A stretch of DNA of 64,000 nt from Rhodamnia argentea (Eukaryota; Streptophyta; Magnoliopsida; Myrtales; Myrtaceae), in the NCBI RefSeq assembly GCF_020921035.1, contig NC_063156.1, forward strand, positions 7,688,001 to 7,752,000, given 5' to 3'. A model generated the notes under the pieces. It did not search any database. It was not told the DNA's origin and saw only the letters and a program-made list of their open reading frames with translations. The position numbers and the translations under genes are program-made. Shown here piece after piece: positions 13,501 through 23,743 of this stretch. How positions within the stretch are numbered: position 1 is the first letter of the stretch; every line of letters starts with the position of its first letter.

Positions 13501-14033
13501 GTGTTCTCAAGTCTCAACCGTTAAATGACACATTAACCAGTATCAGACACAAGTCACCTAATACATGACCGACAATCCTTAATTAACTGGAAAACAAAGA
13601 GCTAGTTGCTAAGTTAAGTAATGAAAAGCAAGTGATTGAAATTGACCCACTACAAGAACCCGCTAACCAAAAGCGAATCAACTTCACGACTCAAAACACG
13701 AACTCAGAAACGAGCAAACATGTCCCTACCTCCTCGATCAGCAAGTAAAACAATGGGCAGTTGCCTAGTAGCGGACTTGAACGAAGCATTGAAATTTTCG
13801 AAGCTCTCGCACGCATCCCGATTGTCTTTCGGATAAAATACGGTCCCCGGCATCGACCCTCCATATTGAGGGACTCCGAAATTCCCAATCGCGCTCTCGT
13901 AGCTTCCCTTCAACGATGCCGGAGTAGACACCTTCAAGCTGTTCTTCTCCACCACAAACCTTCCCAGGCAAGACCCAGCCAGGACGCACCAAACCCAGAT
14001 CGAAAGCTTCGATCTTTCCCACGTTCTCGCCAT
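7534..14033 (-). CDS. VSR1: Vacuolar-sorting receptor (BP80/VSR family)
   Basis: Twelve exons: 14033-13730, 13222-12530, 11710-11622, 11529-11460, 11378-11295, 10584-10508, 10424-10343, 10042-9960, 9885-9819, 8859-8731, 8100-7991, 7632-7534. They encode 628 residues, close to the family's usual 620-630. Domains: N-terminal signal peptide (about 1-24), then a PA domain opening with the family sequence RFVVEK; a central cargo-binding region ([22 protein letters not shown]); three Cys-rich EGF-like repeats, the last calcium-binding type (DVDEC at 517); one transmembrane helix (about 569-591); and a short cytosolic tail. The tail carries YMPL (610-613), the YXX-phi adaptor-binding signal, and an EIRSIM segment that regulates trafficking. 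VSRs carry NPIR-type soluble cargo from the Golgi/TGN to the lytic vacuole and prevacuole. Assignment to the VSR1 subclass rests on remembered sequence (the DI C-terminus) and is tentative. Confidence 0.95.
8930..9358. mobile_element. Fold-back MITE in VSR intron (copy 1)
   Basis: The left arm repeats phrases such as gtccctaaact and caatgtggttactgaac. The right arm carries their reverse complements (gttcagggaccacatt), turning at about 9135. The ends match as inverted repeats: agggataatgatgcaaata on the left against agggaattcgatacaaatg on the right. A possible target duplication taatcta occurs at both flanks. It lies inside the 959-base intron between VSR exons 9 and 10. Related copies occur at 20900, 36182, 48860 and 63825. 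Confidence 0.7.
11893..11942. mobile_element. Micro-retroposon insertion with 15-bp TSD in VSR intron
   Basis: The exact 15-base word aagttaaattaccaa occurs at 11893-11907 and 11928-11942. Only 20 bases lie between them: ttggacccc followed by an A run. An A tail plus a long exact direct repeat is the footprint of target-primed reverse transcription, so this reads as a retroposon truncated to almost nothing. Confidence 0.65.
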
Positions 14034-15667
14034 TCTTTCCCTCCGACCGATCGAATTGGTCTTTGCCCATTAGATGGAGAGGAGCAAGTAATTGTTTCAG
14101 CTGGGAAAAGTCCAAGCACATGAGACGACTTGGATTGATGATAACAAGGTACGAAACACGACGTTCGATTACGTCCAAAACAAGGTTCTTTTTGCCCGCC
14201 TGCATCAGGTCAAATTCTTTGTCTCGTCTCGGGTCGGAATGATAATCGCGAGCAGAGGATTCATCGGGTTCATCAGGTGGACTTCAGCGTACGAAGAGTT
14301 TCGCTGCTGCGAAGAAGAAAAGAATTTGAACAACATCGGACATGGGATTCAAGCGGGACGGATTGAGGACGACGTGCCGTTCCAAACCCCGTTCCAATAA
14401 TTTTCTATTGCTCTTCAAATCCGATCGCAGCCCGTTACTGATTTTAATATATCTCGAGTTTGCCCCTTTAAAACAAACTATAAGTATTGCAACTCACTTA
14501 AATTTCATAGCATTTTTCTCCGTCACTTGAGCATCGTACTTTTTTGCGTTCATTTAAATATCATGTAACTTTTCAATTGATGACTTGAATGCTATAATTT
14601 TTCAAAAATGTTTATCATATACACGCGACGTCCTTGTCCCAGATTCCTTTTCTTTTAAAAAGGAGGTTCTCTTAGCGTGCCTTGCGATTGGATTTCGTGC
14701 AAATTACGTTGCTCACCATTGACCCTCAACAATAATTAGAGTGATTCCAACGAGGTTAATCAATTTTTAAACTCAGCCTCCAGAAACTATAAGCTATTGA
14801 CAACATGGAAGTTTCCGGCAACCACACACACACCATTCACGATCATTACCATGGAGCATGTGGAACTCAAGCAATCAACTGCCGCAATAGACCCAATCCA
14901 TATAAATCCGGGTTGAGACAAGTATGTCCGTTCGCCCGCCCGATGTATTCGACTCTTGTCCTATCCGCATCGAATCCACCAGGTACTACCAAAGCAAAAG
15001 ATGTTTCTCGGGACGATCATCTCAACTTTTGGCCTGCGAATTCAAAGAGTAGTAAAATTGTTAAGAGGAAGGAAGAACTTGAGTTGGACAAAGTTTTCCC
15101 CGACATTGAAAATTTGGTTCTGCATCATCTATGGATTTCACTAGGGACCCAAGTTCAAAGGAAGCGCACTGAGAAATCTTGGCTAAGTGGGCAGAGGACA
15201 AATCACCAGAAATTATCACGAAATTGGCTCAAGCTTTAGCCTTTGCTTTTGCCTCATCCGCTTTAGTGCCTGCTGACATTGCATGGTGACGGCGACGCCA
15301 TTGATCTTCTTTAATGCAAATCGTGGACCGCCATTTTTGTGGTTAGTGGGAAGCTCTTCCTCACGCTTCGTGCGCTGTTACATGGAACGCAACGTTACCC
15401 CTTCTTTAGGGAGAGAAGCCGGCACAATTCGATACCAGATCTTGCAAAAATTAAAGCATAAAGTTGATCGGGATGCACATCGTTCGAAGTACTGTAATTG
15501 ATCGGTTACGTCACGTCGGTTCTACAGTGCTCCCCACTTCCGAAGCACTATATAAGTGGGGTGGTGATAGAGGAGAAGTTTGGCGGATGCTGAAGAAGCT
15601 TAGGCTCCCTTTATTCCGGGTGCAGCAGGCAACATCTCCCTGAATTGAGTCCGTCTCGGATCGAAAG
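14034..15667. other. Divergent intergenic region, VSR and DUF599
   Basis: The two genes are transcribed away from each other, so this 1.6-kb interval holds both promoters. The first 380 bases upstream of VSR are mixed in composition and probably include its leader. A TATA box for the DUF599 gene is listed separately. I recognise no gene, although several open frames of 60-145 codons occur by chance. Confidence 0.5.
15549..15555 (+). promoter_or_regulatory. TATA box of the DUF599 gene
   Basis: A clean tatataa lies 119 bases upstream of the ATG at 15668 in a GC-richer stretch. The distance suits a plant TATA promoter with a leader of about 85-90 bases. Confidence 0.6.
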
Positions 15668-16439
15668 ATGAGAGTGATCACGTACTCGGACACGGTGCTG
15701 GTGCCGCTGAGCCTCTTCCTCACCGTAGGTTACCACGCCTATCTTTGGCACAGCATCAAGCGCAAGCCCTCCGTCACCACCATCGGCCACGACGTGCAGA
15801 AGCGCAAGGCATGGTTTCTTGCCCTCAAAGAGGTAATCAGACCGGTCCCCGGTTTCCCCGCTTCGAACGACATTAGAAGTGGCGATTGTAGTTCAAAAAG
15901 TGTTCCTGTTTATCGGTTCGCAGGGGGACGAGAAGGCGGGCATGTTGGCGGTCCAAAGCACGCGGAACACCCTGATGGTGACCATCCTGACTGCATCCAT
16001 AGCCATCCTGATCAACTTGGCGCTCGCGGCGCTCACTAACAACGCCTACGACGCGGCCCACCTCTTCGGCAGCACCTTGTTCGGCTCCAAATCCCCCAAG
16101 ATCTTCGCCCTCAAGTACGGCTCAGCGTGTTTCTTCTCGAGCTTCAGCTTCTTGTGCAGCTCGATGGCGGTCGGCTACTTGATCGACGCGAATTTCTTGA
16201 TAAATGCAACTCCCGGAGACGGCACATTCTCTTCCTCCCCCTACACGCAAGTGGTTTTCGAGAGAGGTTTCTTGCTGGCCCTTTTCGGGAACCGGCTGCT
16301 CTGCATGACGTTTCCCCTGCTGATGTGGATGTTCGGGCCGGTCCCGGTCGCGCTCTCCTCCGGGGCGTTGGTGTGGGGGCTTTACGAGCTCGATTTTGCC
16401 CGGAGATCTCCGCTTTATGCCGACAAAAACCGTGCATGA
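15668..16439 (+). CDS. DUF599 family membrane protein
   Basis: Two exons, 15668-15832 and 15924-16439, joined by a 91-base GT-AG intron in phase 0, encode 226 residues. The protein shows the DUF599 layout: an N-terminal helix (about 11-27, LVPLSLFLTVGYHAYLW), the conserved AVQSTRNTLM segment at 64-73 leading into a second helix (to about 92), a third helix near 118-140, and a long hydrophobic C-terminal region near 173-215 that can hold two passes. The function of the family is not established. The start codon follows a TATA box by a normal distance and begins right before the first membrane helix. Codon use is GC-rich, unlike the flanking DNA. A 147-base A tract starts 126 bases after the stop. 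Confidence 0.88.
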
Positions 16440-16559
16440 GCAATTCGGAATTGTACGAATTGAGATGGACCAAACTGCAATTCAATTGCCTCATCAAGCT
16501 GGATTGATGTACATTTAGGCTTAGACATGGCTTGATATGTCTACCAAACTGTGGTATTT

Positions 16560-16564
<5 letters not shown>

Positions 16565-16627
<63 letters not shown>

Positions 16628-16633
16628 AAAATA

Positions 16634-16711
<78 letters not shown>
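16565..16711 (+). repeat. 147-bp A tract
   Basis: The tract is an uninterrupted A run from 16565 to 16625, a short island of t-containing sequence at 16626-16640, and a second A run to 16711. It begins 126 bases after the DUF599 stop codon. No canonical AATAAA signal stands before it. It could be the tail of a retroposed sequence, a simple repeat, or an assembly artefact. Confidence 0.85.
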
Positions 16712-16714
<3 letters not shown>

Positions 16715-19536
16715 ACTACATTTGCTGTTGATTCTTCCAACTTCCAAAAGTGGAAATTTTTCATGGTGGCATTTCTTGGTCAACGATCTTTAGCTTTTAC
16801 GGTACCGTGAGCTTTTCTTTTCGGCCACAGATGTAATCGGGCTTGTGAATTGAAAACGACCAAAATTTTCTAGCAAGATATGAACATTTCACATGTGGAA
16901 GAATCGCAAATGAAATGACATGAGCTCGGGGGAAAATTTTCTCCAACCATGTTTATGATTAGTAGATTACAAGTTATAGAGTTCCTTTTCTAAGATATTG
17001 CTTTGACATATTAGATAAAAGAAAATTCATGCCAATGACAAAATAGAGTAGCCAGTAGGTTAGTCGACGCTGATCGAGAAAAAAAAGGCCCAAGAATGTT
17101 CGCTTTTTTTTATGTTATTGGCACCTAACTAACTGCGCCAACTCACTTGGGTCAAGAATTGACATGTTAAGAGTGATTTTCTTGAACCAACTAATATACT
17201 CTTAAGAATTAAAGATGGCGACGAGATAGATTTGGGGATGATTGGCCTCGTCGAACTCGTTCCAAACTCCGGATTGGGTCTTTTAAATAGAGTTTTCGGG
17301 TGTGTTTGCTCGAGTGAAAAGGATTTTTCCGTGAATTGATTTTATAAACTTTTCAAGCACTTATTTTGCGAAAAAAATGGTTAGTCAATTGAAAAATCAT
17401 TTACAGTCGAAGAATTAAAGCATGTTTAAAGTTAGGAAAGTGAATTTCGTAGCTAGAAAAGTGGGGAATCATTTTCTCGAAACAAGCACACCTTTCGTTC
17501 CATCTCCTTCCCACTTATGTACGTGAGGACAAGAAGGACTGCTGCAAGGATCTGAATCTTTTCGAGTGTGGTCCGAAGAAGCTCAGCTGAAGGGTCTCTC
17601 TTTGTCTGTTCCTTGTCCTCTCAGAAGTCAAAACACGGGAGCGGTTGAGCACAAGCCCGAAGACAGGTACTGAATCTGGATCAACTAAAGCCCAGACTAG
17701 TCCCACTTTCATGCTGATTATGCACACGTATAACCCACAGTGATTTCGACCCGTCGAATCAAGCTCCCTTGGCTTCGATGCATTGTTCCGCGTTTGCGGA
17801 AAAAGAAGATTGCATTGTGTTCCACCCCGGATGACAGCGTATGGTGGTGTCGGTATCGATTATAGCTTTTTGCAAGAGTTGAATGCGTGAGGGAGGATTC
17901 AAACTCGACAGGATCGAAGCGGCACCATGCCGCCCCCAAATCGCCCCCCACGAGGCAAGTCGAAGAGTTAGAAAAAGTACTAGCTGACCCAGATGAGCTG
18001 AACATCTTTGGGTAGATCGAAGCAAAAGATTGTCATAAGGCATACAATAAGAAGCATTACAGACACTTCAAAAGCTGTCTCTTAACATCTTGTGTATTCA
18101 ATGTTACTTTAGGTTGTTTTGAACATGTTTTATTTCTTCTTGAAAAGATTAAGCAAGACTTCCATTCCTCGCCCCTCTTCCTCGATCCAAAGTTCCAGTT
18201 CCATCAGTAGAATCCAAACTGTTCAAGGTCATCTAAGTTCGAGTCTTGACATTGCTCTTATCAAGTCGACTAACATGGCGAGTGCAGAATATACTTTGAT
18301 TGAGAACTACACCTGTTATCAATAATCATACCAGTGACATTAGCTTATTGTGCAAAATCTAAGTACTTTAAAGCACATTAGACCTAGTGCGATGCAAGAA
18401 ACCGCGCATTTTCCACTTGCCAAACCATCATTGGTCATACTCATCAGCACAACCCCAGGATGAACAATGTACTAAACCATGGTGAGCAAGCCAATTAACC
18501 TAGTTGCTTAGGTCCTGTTTAGTTTCCAGTTACTCATTTATCCCTAAGCTAATACAACACCACTCAATCAAATCAGTTTCGAGCTCAGATTCATAGTATC
18601 GGTTGCGTGGCTCATCAGTAGCAAAAGGTCGAAAAGGTTTCAGCTGGAGTTGGAGTAAATGCGCAGTACGATAACTACATTAGTAACTAAGCTAAATGAG
18701 TTCAGAGTTAATGCACTTTTGCTCTACCGATTGGCCCTTCTTAACATGCTAAAAAGCTCCATCTCATAGCTTTTAACTTGAAAGGCGAAAGCCAAATCAC
18801 AAGCTAAAGAGTGGCAGCCGATTTAAGCAAGCAGCGCAGACATATCCGAGCTAGCAATCTGTGTCACAGCCACACATAGTTGTAGCAATGGGATAGGCGA
18901 CAGATTCAACAGAAGATCATCTCCAGAACTATAGATCAATATGAGAATTCGGCTGGCATGTCGGGCAAAATTGGACAAAACCCTCGAGATATAGTATGTG
19001 TTTGGCCATGATCAAGAAGGATAAATAGCGCAAATTGATCACATAGGACCTCTTTTCCATGCAACAATCAAATATATAGGACCCTTGCGAAATCGAAATT
19101 GAAGGTAAGAGTTATAAAGTTCATGCATATGCCCCGGTGGGATCAGCCGAAATTCAAAAACTCGAACTTGTTACCGATCAAAGGACAAGACTCCACAAGC
19201 AACGGCCAGACTAATATAGGAGACCATCTGCCAGCTCTTGATGTTCATTGCTCATCCCATGTAGCAGATCAATGTCGAGAAGGCACGGAGGATTCTCCGG
19301 TTAATTTACACTGTAAAGGGACTGTTTATTGATCTCTTCCGAATTAGTAGGGCTAAGATTTTACACCATTGGAGAATCTCAGTGACCATCCATCTTCATC
19401 TCAAGCAGAAAACACCGTATGGATCGGAGCACGCATTCGTCTTGAACAGATGAAATGGATGAGGTCCACCGGTTTCAATAGTTGCAGATGGACCTCAGGA
19501 GTACCTACACCGGGTCGAGGCGATGGCCCCAATGTA
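16712..19536. other. Intergenic region, DUF599 to WRKY (convergent)
   Basis: About 2.8 kb without a recognisable gene. It holds one short inverted-repeat element (17299-17492) and otherwise unannotated AT-rich sequence. The last few hundred bases before 19537 are the likely WRKY 3' untranslated region. Confidence 0.45.
17299..17492. mobile_element. 194-bp TIR element (MITE)
   Basis: The left end ggtgtgtttgctcgag pairs with the right end ctcgaaacaagcacacc as imperfect terminal inverted repeats. The word tttcg lies immediately outside both ends (17294-17298 and 17493-17497), a possible short target duplication. The interior is AT-rich and non-coding. The GTGTGTTTG terminus resembles the start of the element near 34549. 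Confidence 0.55.
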
Positions 19537-20621
19537 TCAGTACAATCCATAGTGCATGAAATCCTCAACCTGATCCACCTCTGTCGCCCAGTATTCTGCG
19601 AGGAAATTGCAATCACTGGGCGGCGATTGGGTGCTGAGTAGGGCGTGATCGCCCCCCGGCACCGTCTCTTCTTGCCCGTGTTCCTCCTTGAGCGACCCGA
19701 AGCTCAGCGAGGAGAAGAAGGGGTTGTTCTGCGAGCTCGAGGCGTTGCTGCCGAAGCTGACGAGGTTCTTGGCGTCCTCGTCCTCAGGATCGAAGATGAT
19801 CTGAGGGGAGTTTAGCAGGTTCTTGCAGGTGTGGACGCCGTAGTACGTGGTCTGGTACATGGGAGGGTCCTTGGAGATCATCTGGACTTGCTTGGTCGCT
19901 TGGCACTTCTGTTCAAACTTGTGGGTGCACCTGTAATAGCTCCTGCATTCCAAAGATCGGCAAGACGAAGAAGAAGAAGTTCAAGATTAAGCAGAACACT
20001 TCACCGATCTAAGCAATTCTAAACTGTCCACCTCAGAGATCGGAGGCTGCGTACCCTAATGCCCGTCAAGAGAGAGAATCACACCCATTACCTGGGGAAA
20101 TCTGTGTTGAGGATTGATTTTTGGCCGTACTTTCTCCAAGCATGACCATCGTCGGTGAGTGCCGTGCTGATTCTTGACCATGAATCCGAACCCCTCCTGC
20201 AAACAACAAATCCCCCACGAAAAAGAAAGACGAAGAGAAGATCAAATCTCATCCACTGTAGCTACTGAAGATCAAATGAGTGACACACGAATCTCTTCAG
20301 CGACATACTAATTTACCTTCTCTTGTAGCGTCCTCTGCCATCTTTGCGCCTGCTGCTCTCCTCGGAAGAATCTTGGGACCCGGTGGTGGTGCGGTCGTCG
20401 GGACCGTCCGAGACTTGAGAGCGGTCGTCGGGCTCGGAGTGGCCCAACCTGGAGAGAGCGTTGGCGAAGGAAGCGACGAGCTCGTCGGCGACGTCCTCGG
20501 CCGAGGGCGACGGCGACCCGCCGCGGGACATGGCGTTCAGGAGCTGCTTGGCCAGATCTTGGCCTCGGACCAGCTCTTTCATGGCCTCCACTTTCCGATG
20601 GCCGAACGACGAATCTTCCAT
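19537..20621 (-). CDS. Group III WRKY transcription factor (WRKY70/54-like)
   Basis: Three exons, 20621-20317, 20196-20092 and 19942-19537, encode 271 residues. The WRKY domain is complete: WRKYGQK at 122-128, then the C2HC zinc finger with C142, C150, H174 and C176 (C-X7-C-X23-H-X-C), which defines group III. Introns are phase 2, and the second one splits the domain at the conserved PR position (FPR/SYYRC), as is usual for this group. The N-terminus has a leucine-rich helix ([20 protein letters not shown]) like WRKY70/WRKY54/WRKY46. A basic stretch (about 93-103, [11 protein letters not shown]) may act in nuclear import. The C-terminus is acidic and Ser-rich, probably an activation region. 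Group III members bind W-boxes (TTGACC/T) in salicylic-acid and senescence responses. The orthologue is not certain. Confidence 0.93.
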
Positions 20622-20751
20622 TCTTTTCTTCTCGTGGGTATAAACAATCAGTCGGCGTCTTGCTGATAGATGAGGCTGACGATGATGATGAGTGGAGGAT
20701 AAGAGACTCAGAGAGATCGAATGGGGAGGTGGTGTACGTTTGTCGTGCGGA

Positions 20752-20761
20752 AAATAAATAG
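20752..20761 (-). promoter_or_regulatory. TATA-like box of the WRKY gene
   Basis: On the minus strand the sequence reads tatttatttt about 135 bases upstream of the WRKY ATG. It is the only TATA-like word in the first 150 bases of that GC-rich leader region. It is a suggestion only. Confidence 0.35.
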
Positions 20762-20899
20762 GGAAGAGCCTCGGTGAAAAGAAGCAAATGCTGCACGTTC
20801 ATGGAAGGAGCCCAGAAAATTGCCAGTAGCCTTCACGCGCCGCTGGGGTAATCCCCACGCGCTCTATCTCATCAACGTCCATTTTGGAATTCATTTAAG

Positions 20900-21095
20900 G
20901 ATTTTTTTTTTATACATGTGTAATGTAATTTTTGAATTTTTAATTTATTGAATACGATCTCTAGACTTTTCATATATGTTCAATTTAACTCATAAATTAT
21001 ATAAAAATGTTCAATATTATCCTTTCATTTATTTAAGAAAAAATTTAGAGATAACATTATATGTTAAGGTAAAGTTTAGAGATAATTTGTGTCAT
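20900..21095. mobile_element. Fold-back MITE (copy 2)
   Basis: This is a shorter, decayed relative of the element at 8930. The left arm has gttcaatttaactcataaa, the right arm has aagtttagagataatttgtgtcatt, and the arms are loosely inverted around 21030. Ends are approximate. Confidence 0.5.
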
Positions 21096-22165
21096 TTTTT
21101 CTCTTTTTTTCGAATGAAAAGTGATGCTCTTTTGGTGTTGGGTTGAGTGCAGCACCACTTGTGAGTTGTTTTGATCTTCCATTTTATCTTGCAATTCAAG
21201 CCCTCTAAGTTGCTTGACATGTGATTGAATCATTCGGCTTTGGACACTAGTCCGCTTACCTAGATCCTCTACCTCGAATCACAGTTATTGTCCATCAGGA
21301 CTTTTGTCATTGGCCCCTGTCAGGCCACCAACTTCTTTGCCCCTACTAGGTGGAGACGACAGGGTCTATCCATGCTAAAGGATCTTCATCCTTGGGTCAT
21401 TGACACTTTCGACATTTACAAAAAGGGGACAATATAAAGACGTACAACACATGGACTAACTACACAATCATTGCCCATTATCCACCCAAAAGAAAGACAG
21501 AAAGGAGAGTGGCCCAATGAGCTTCTATCATATTGAGGATGTACCATGTCTGTGCCGATGATGTGTTTTAAGAGCAATCAATTTACTTTCGGGCTAGCCG
21601 TGTTTTCAGGCACGCTTCTTTGGCTCTTGTCTATTTGGGGAGAGGGCTCCAATAATTGCTCGATCCCCTCTCTTGTACGATTTTGTCCGTACTTATCTCA
21701 ATTCTGATTAATTAAGTGGGATTCCATATCTTTTTATCCAGTTTATATCTTTTTTTCGTGTGCTTCTGAGAGAAATTCACGTATTGTGAATGCTCGTGGA
21801 AGAAGTATATGAATACTCCGACAACATAATCATTCCCATTTTGAGGTTAAGGCTTAGAGATGGGAATCAACAAAATCCCAAATCAGTCCAAAAACATAAA
21901 AAGATTGCGAACAAGCAATAACAACATTAATGGAATCTTACCCAAAAAGACGAAAACCACGACTGACTCTCCATCCCAAACATGTCGTGGGGTCAGATAA
22001 GATAAGACCGGAGCGACGAGTTCGCGACACGCGCTCGAATCCGCGACTGGTCGTCTGACATCGGGTCACTGCGGCCCTCCATCCTCCCGCTGAGCGCGCG
22101 CTGGCGTCAGCATGCCAGCGTCATCACCCCGCGTCAGCACCGGCTTCGTGAAGTCCAGGCTCATT

Positions 22166-22225
22166 ATCCACATGTGGAGGCCCCCATTTTTTTTTACCAA
22201 AAAAGGAAAAAATCCACATGTGGAG
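22166..22225. mobile_element. Micro-insertion between 14-bp direct repeats in GC-rich island
   Basis: The word atccacatgtggag occurs at 22166-22179 and 22212-22225, each followed by a C run. The insert between them is a T run, then acc, then an A-rich stretch. This matches the head-plus-homopolymer insertions at 11908 and 27259. The repeated word is itself palindromic (tccacatgtgga). Confidence 0.5.
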
Positions 22226-23350
22226 CCCCCCCGGCGCGGGCGAAATGACGGAAATGGGCCCCCCGAGCAGCGCGCTTCTCCCGAATTAACGGGATCCGCC
22301 CCTTGGGGGGTAGAGGCGTCTTTTCCCTCGGGAGGGAAAAGGACAAAAACATAGTAGGTAAGTGGGGAAACACCCCCGAGTCGTTGCCTATCTAACGCTA
22401 CCGGCATTATTACTCCAAAGTCCGAGGGATTAACACTAAACAAACCGACAACACGAAAATTAAAGCAACGTGATTAAGGAGAAACATATCTAACCTTCCA
22501 CCAATAGCCACTCTTATATTTTCACTCTTTTAATAATAAAAACAATACATCAACAAGATTTTACTTTTGGAGATCATGTTACACCAAAAAAAGGTGGTTT
22601 TGTTTGAAAAAGTGCCTAGCTCGAAATACTAATTTCTCAATGCGTACACGAAACCCTCGAAACTAGCTAAAAAGATCAAAAACCCCGTCGAACCCTAACC
22701 AAGATGCTGAAATAAGTTTGAAGGAAGGGACGATTTAGTCTTTTCAATGTGGGGGTTTGTTTATTACAAGTGTGTGAATTGCATCCGTAGGAAAAAAAGG
22801 AACGCGAGTGGTCATAGGGCCTAATTCCTTTAAGAAAAAAAAATAAGTTCAACATCATATCCAATTGCAATTCTACGCATAACTTTTTTCTCTGTCTAAA
22901 AAAATATCACAAGGTTTTACTTTAGTCTTCGTATCTGCGCCGATTAACCTTCCATCGAATAATCACATCCGGTTTTCTCAAAATTAACAATAGTAGGAGG
23001 CTGTCGTTGTTCCATACGAAGGTGATGGTGTTGATAAAGACGCGTGTTTTGATCATGAGCCTCTAAATAGCCTCGATAACGATAAGTTTGAAGAAAATGA
23101 TTTTTTGGAGGGCTAATGGGGCCAAACTTAAAATTAAAGTGAACGTTTGTGAATTTATTTTTTTCAGTGAAAAAAGAGTTGACAGCAAAATTGAAATTGA
23201 GCATAAAGTTGAGAATTTTTTTAGCGATGTAAGCCATAGTCATTGAGTCAAAAAATGAGCTTTTTTTTTCATTGTTTTCCCGTTAATTTGACCGACTAGG
23301 CGTAACACCAACACGAGGGGAGAGGGCTTTAACAGGGGATTGATTTTGTT

Positions 23351-23743
23351 ATGCTATCTTCAAAATCGAGCTCCATTGCCCCTCCGGGTCCGGGCATTGC
23401 CTCTAAATCCATCTCTGATCAACGTGGTCGCAAACGTCCATACAAATCGCATAAAGAGAAAAAAAAAATCCAAACTTCCGTTTCGGTATTAATACGAGTT
23501 CCACACGTACATCTACACAAGACATACGGTCGAGTATGCCTAGAACCATCTTCACTTGGAAATAATATCTGTCGAGTGTTTTTTGAAGTAATATTGGTCA
23601 AATCCAAAAGGGTGGTTGAATACGTCTTGCTTTTGACTCTACAGACGCCGTTTAAAGAATTGGAAAAACAAAATTCTCCAATTCATACACCCATCTTGTC
23701 GTTACGATGTAGAAACTATAATGCAAAGCCCCAATTCATTTGA
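23351..23743 (+). pseudogene. Unrecognised open frame, possibly a decayed gene piece
   Basis: A 130-codon open frame begins with an ATG in a Ser-rich start (MLSSKSSSIAPPGPG) followed by a basic stretch. The segment RVFFEVI...RVVEYVLLLTLQTPFKELEKQ faintly recalls the C-terminal motif of a plant zinc-finger-like family (R..VEII ... RIERVLKVHN.QKT...EEYRE), but the match is weak and by eye only. No introns or upstream exons can be placed. It may be a chance open frame. Confidence 0.2.

Noticed and set aside
14805-15239. 144-codon plus-strand frame upstream of the DUF599 gene
   Set aside because: It has no recognisable domain, no splice partner, and lies in a promoter interval. Composition does not look coding.
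16541-16783. Open frame of mostly phenylalanine codons on the minus strand
   Set aside because: It is only the complement of the 147-bp A tract.
17718-18005. 95-codon minus-strand frame in the DUF599-WRKY gap
   Set aside because: Another minus-strand frame overlaps it in a different register, and neither shows a domain or retroelement motif that I recognise.
20308-20802. 164-codon minus-strand frame overlapping the WRKY first exon
   Set aside because: It is out of frame with the WRKY coding exon, which splices correctly into the WRKYGQK domain. The overlap is Arg-rich from GC-rich codons.
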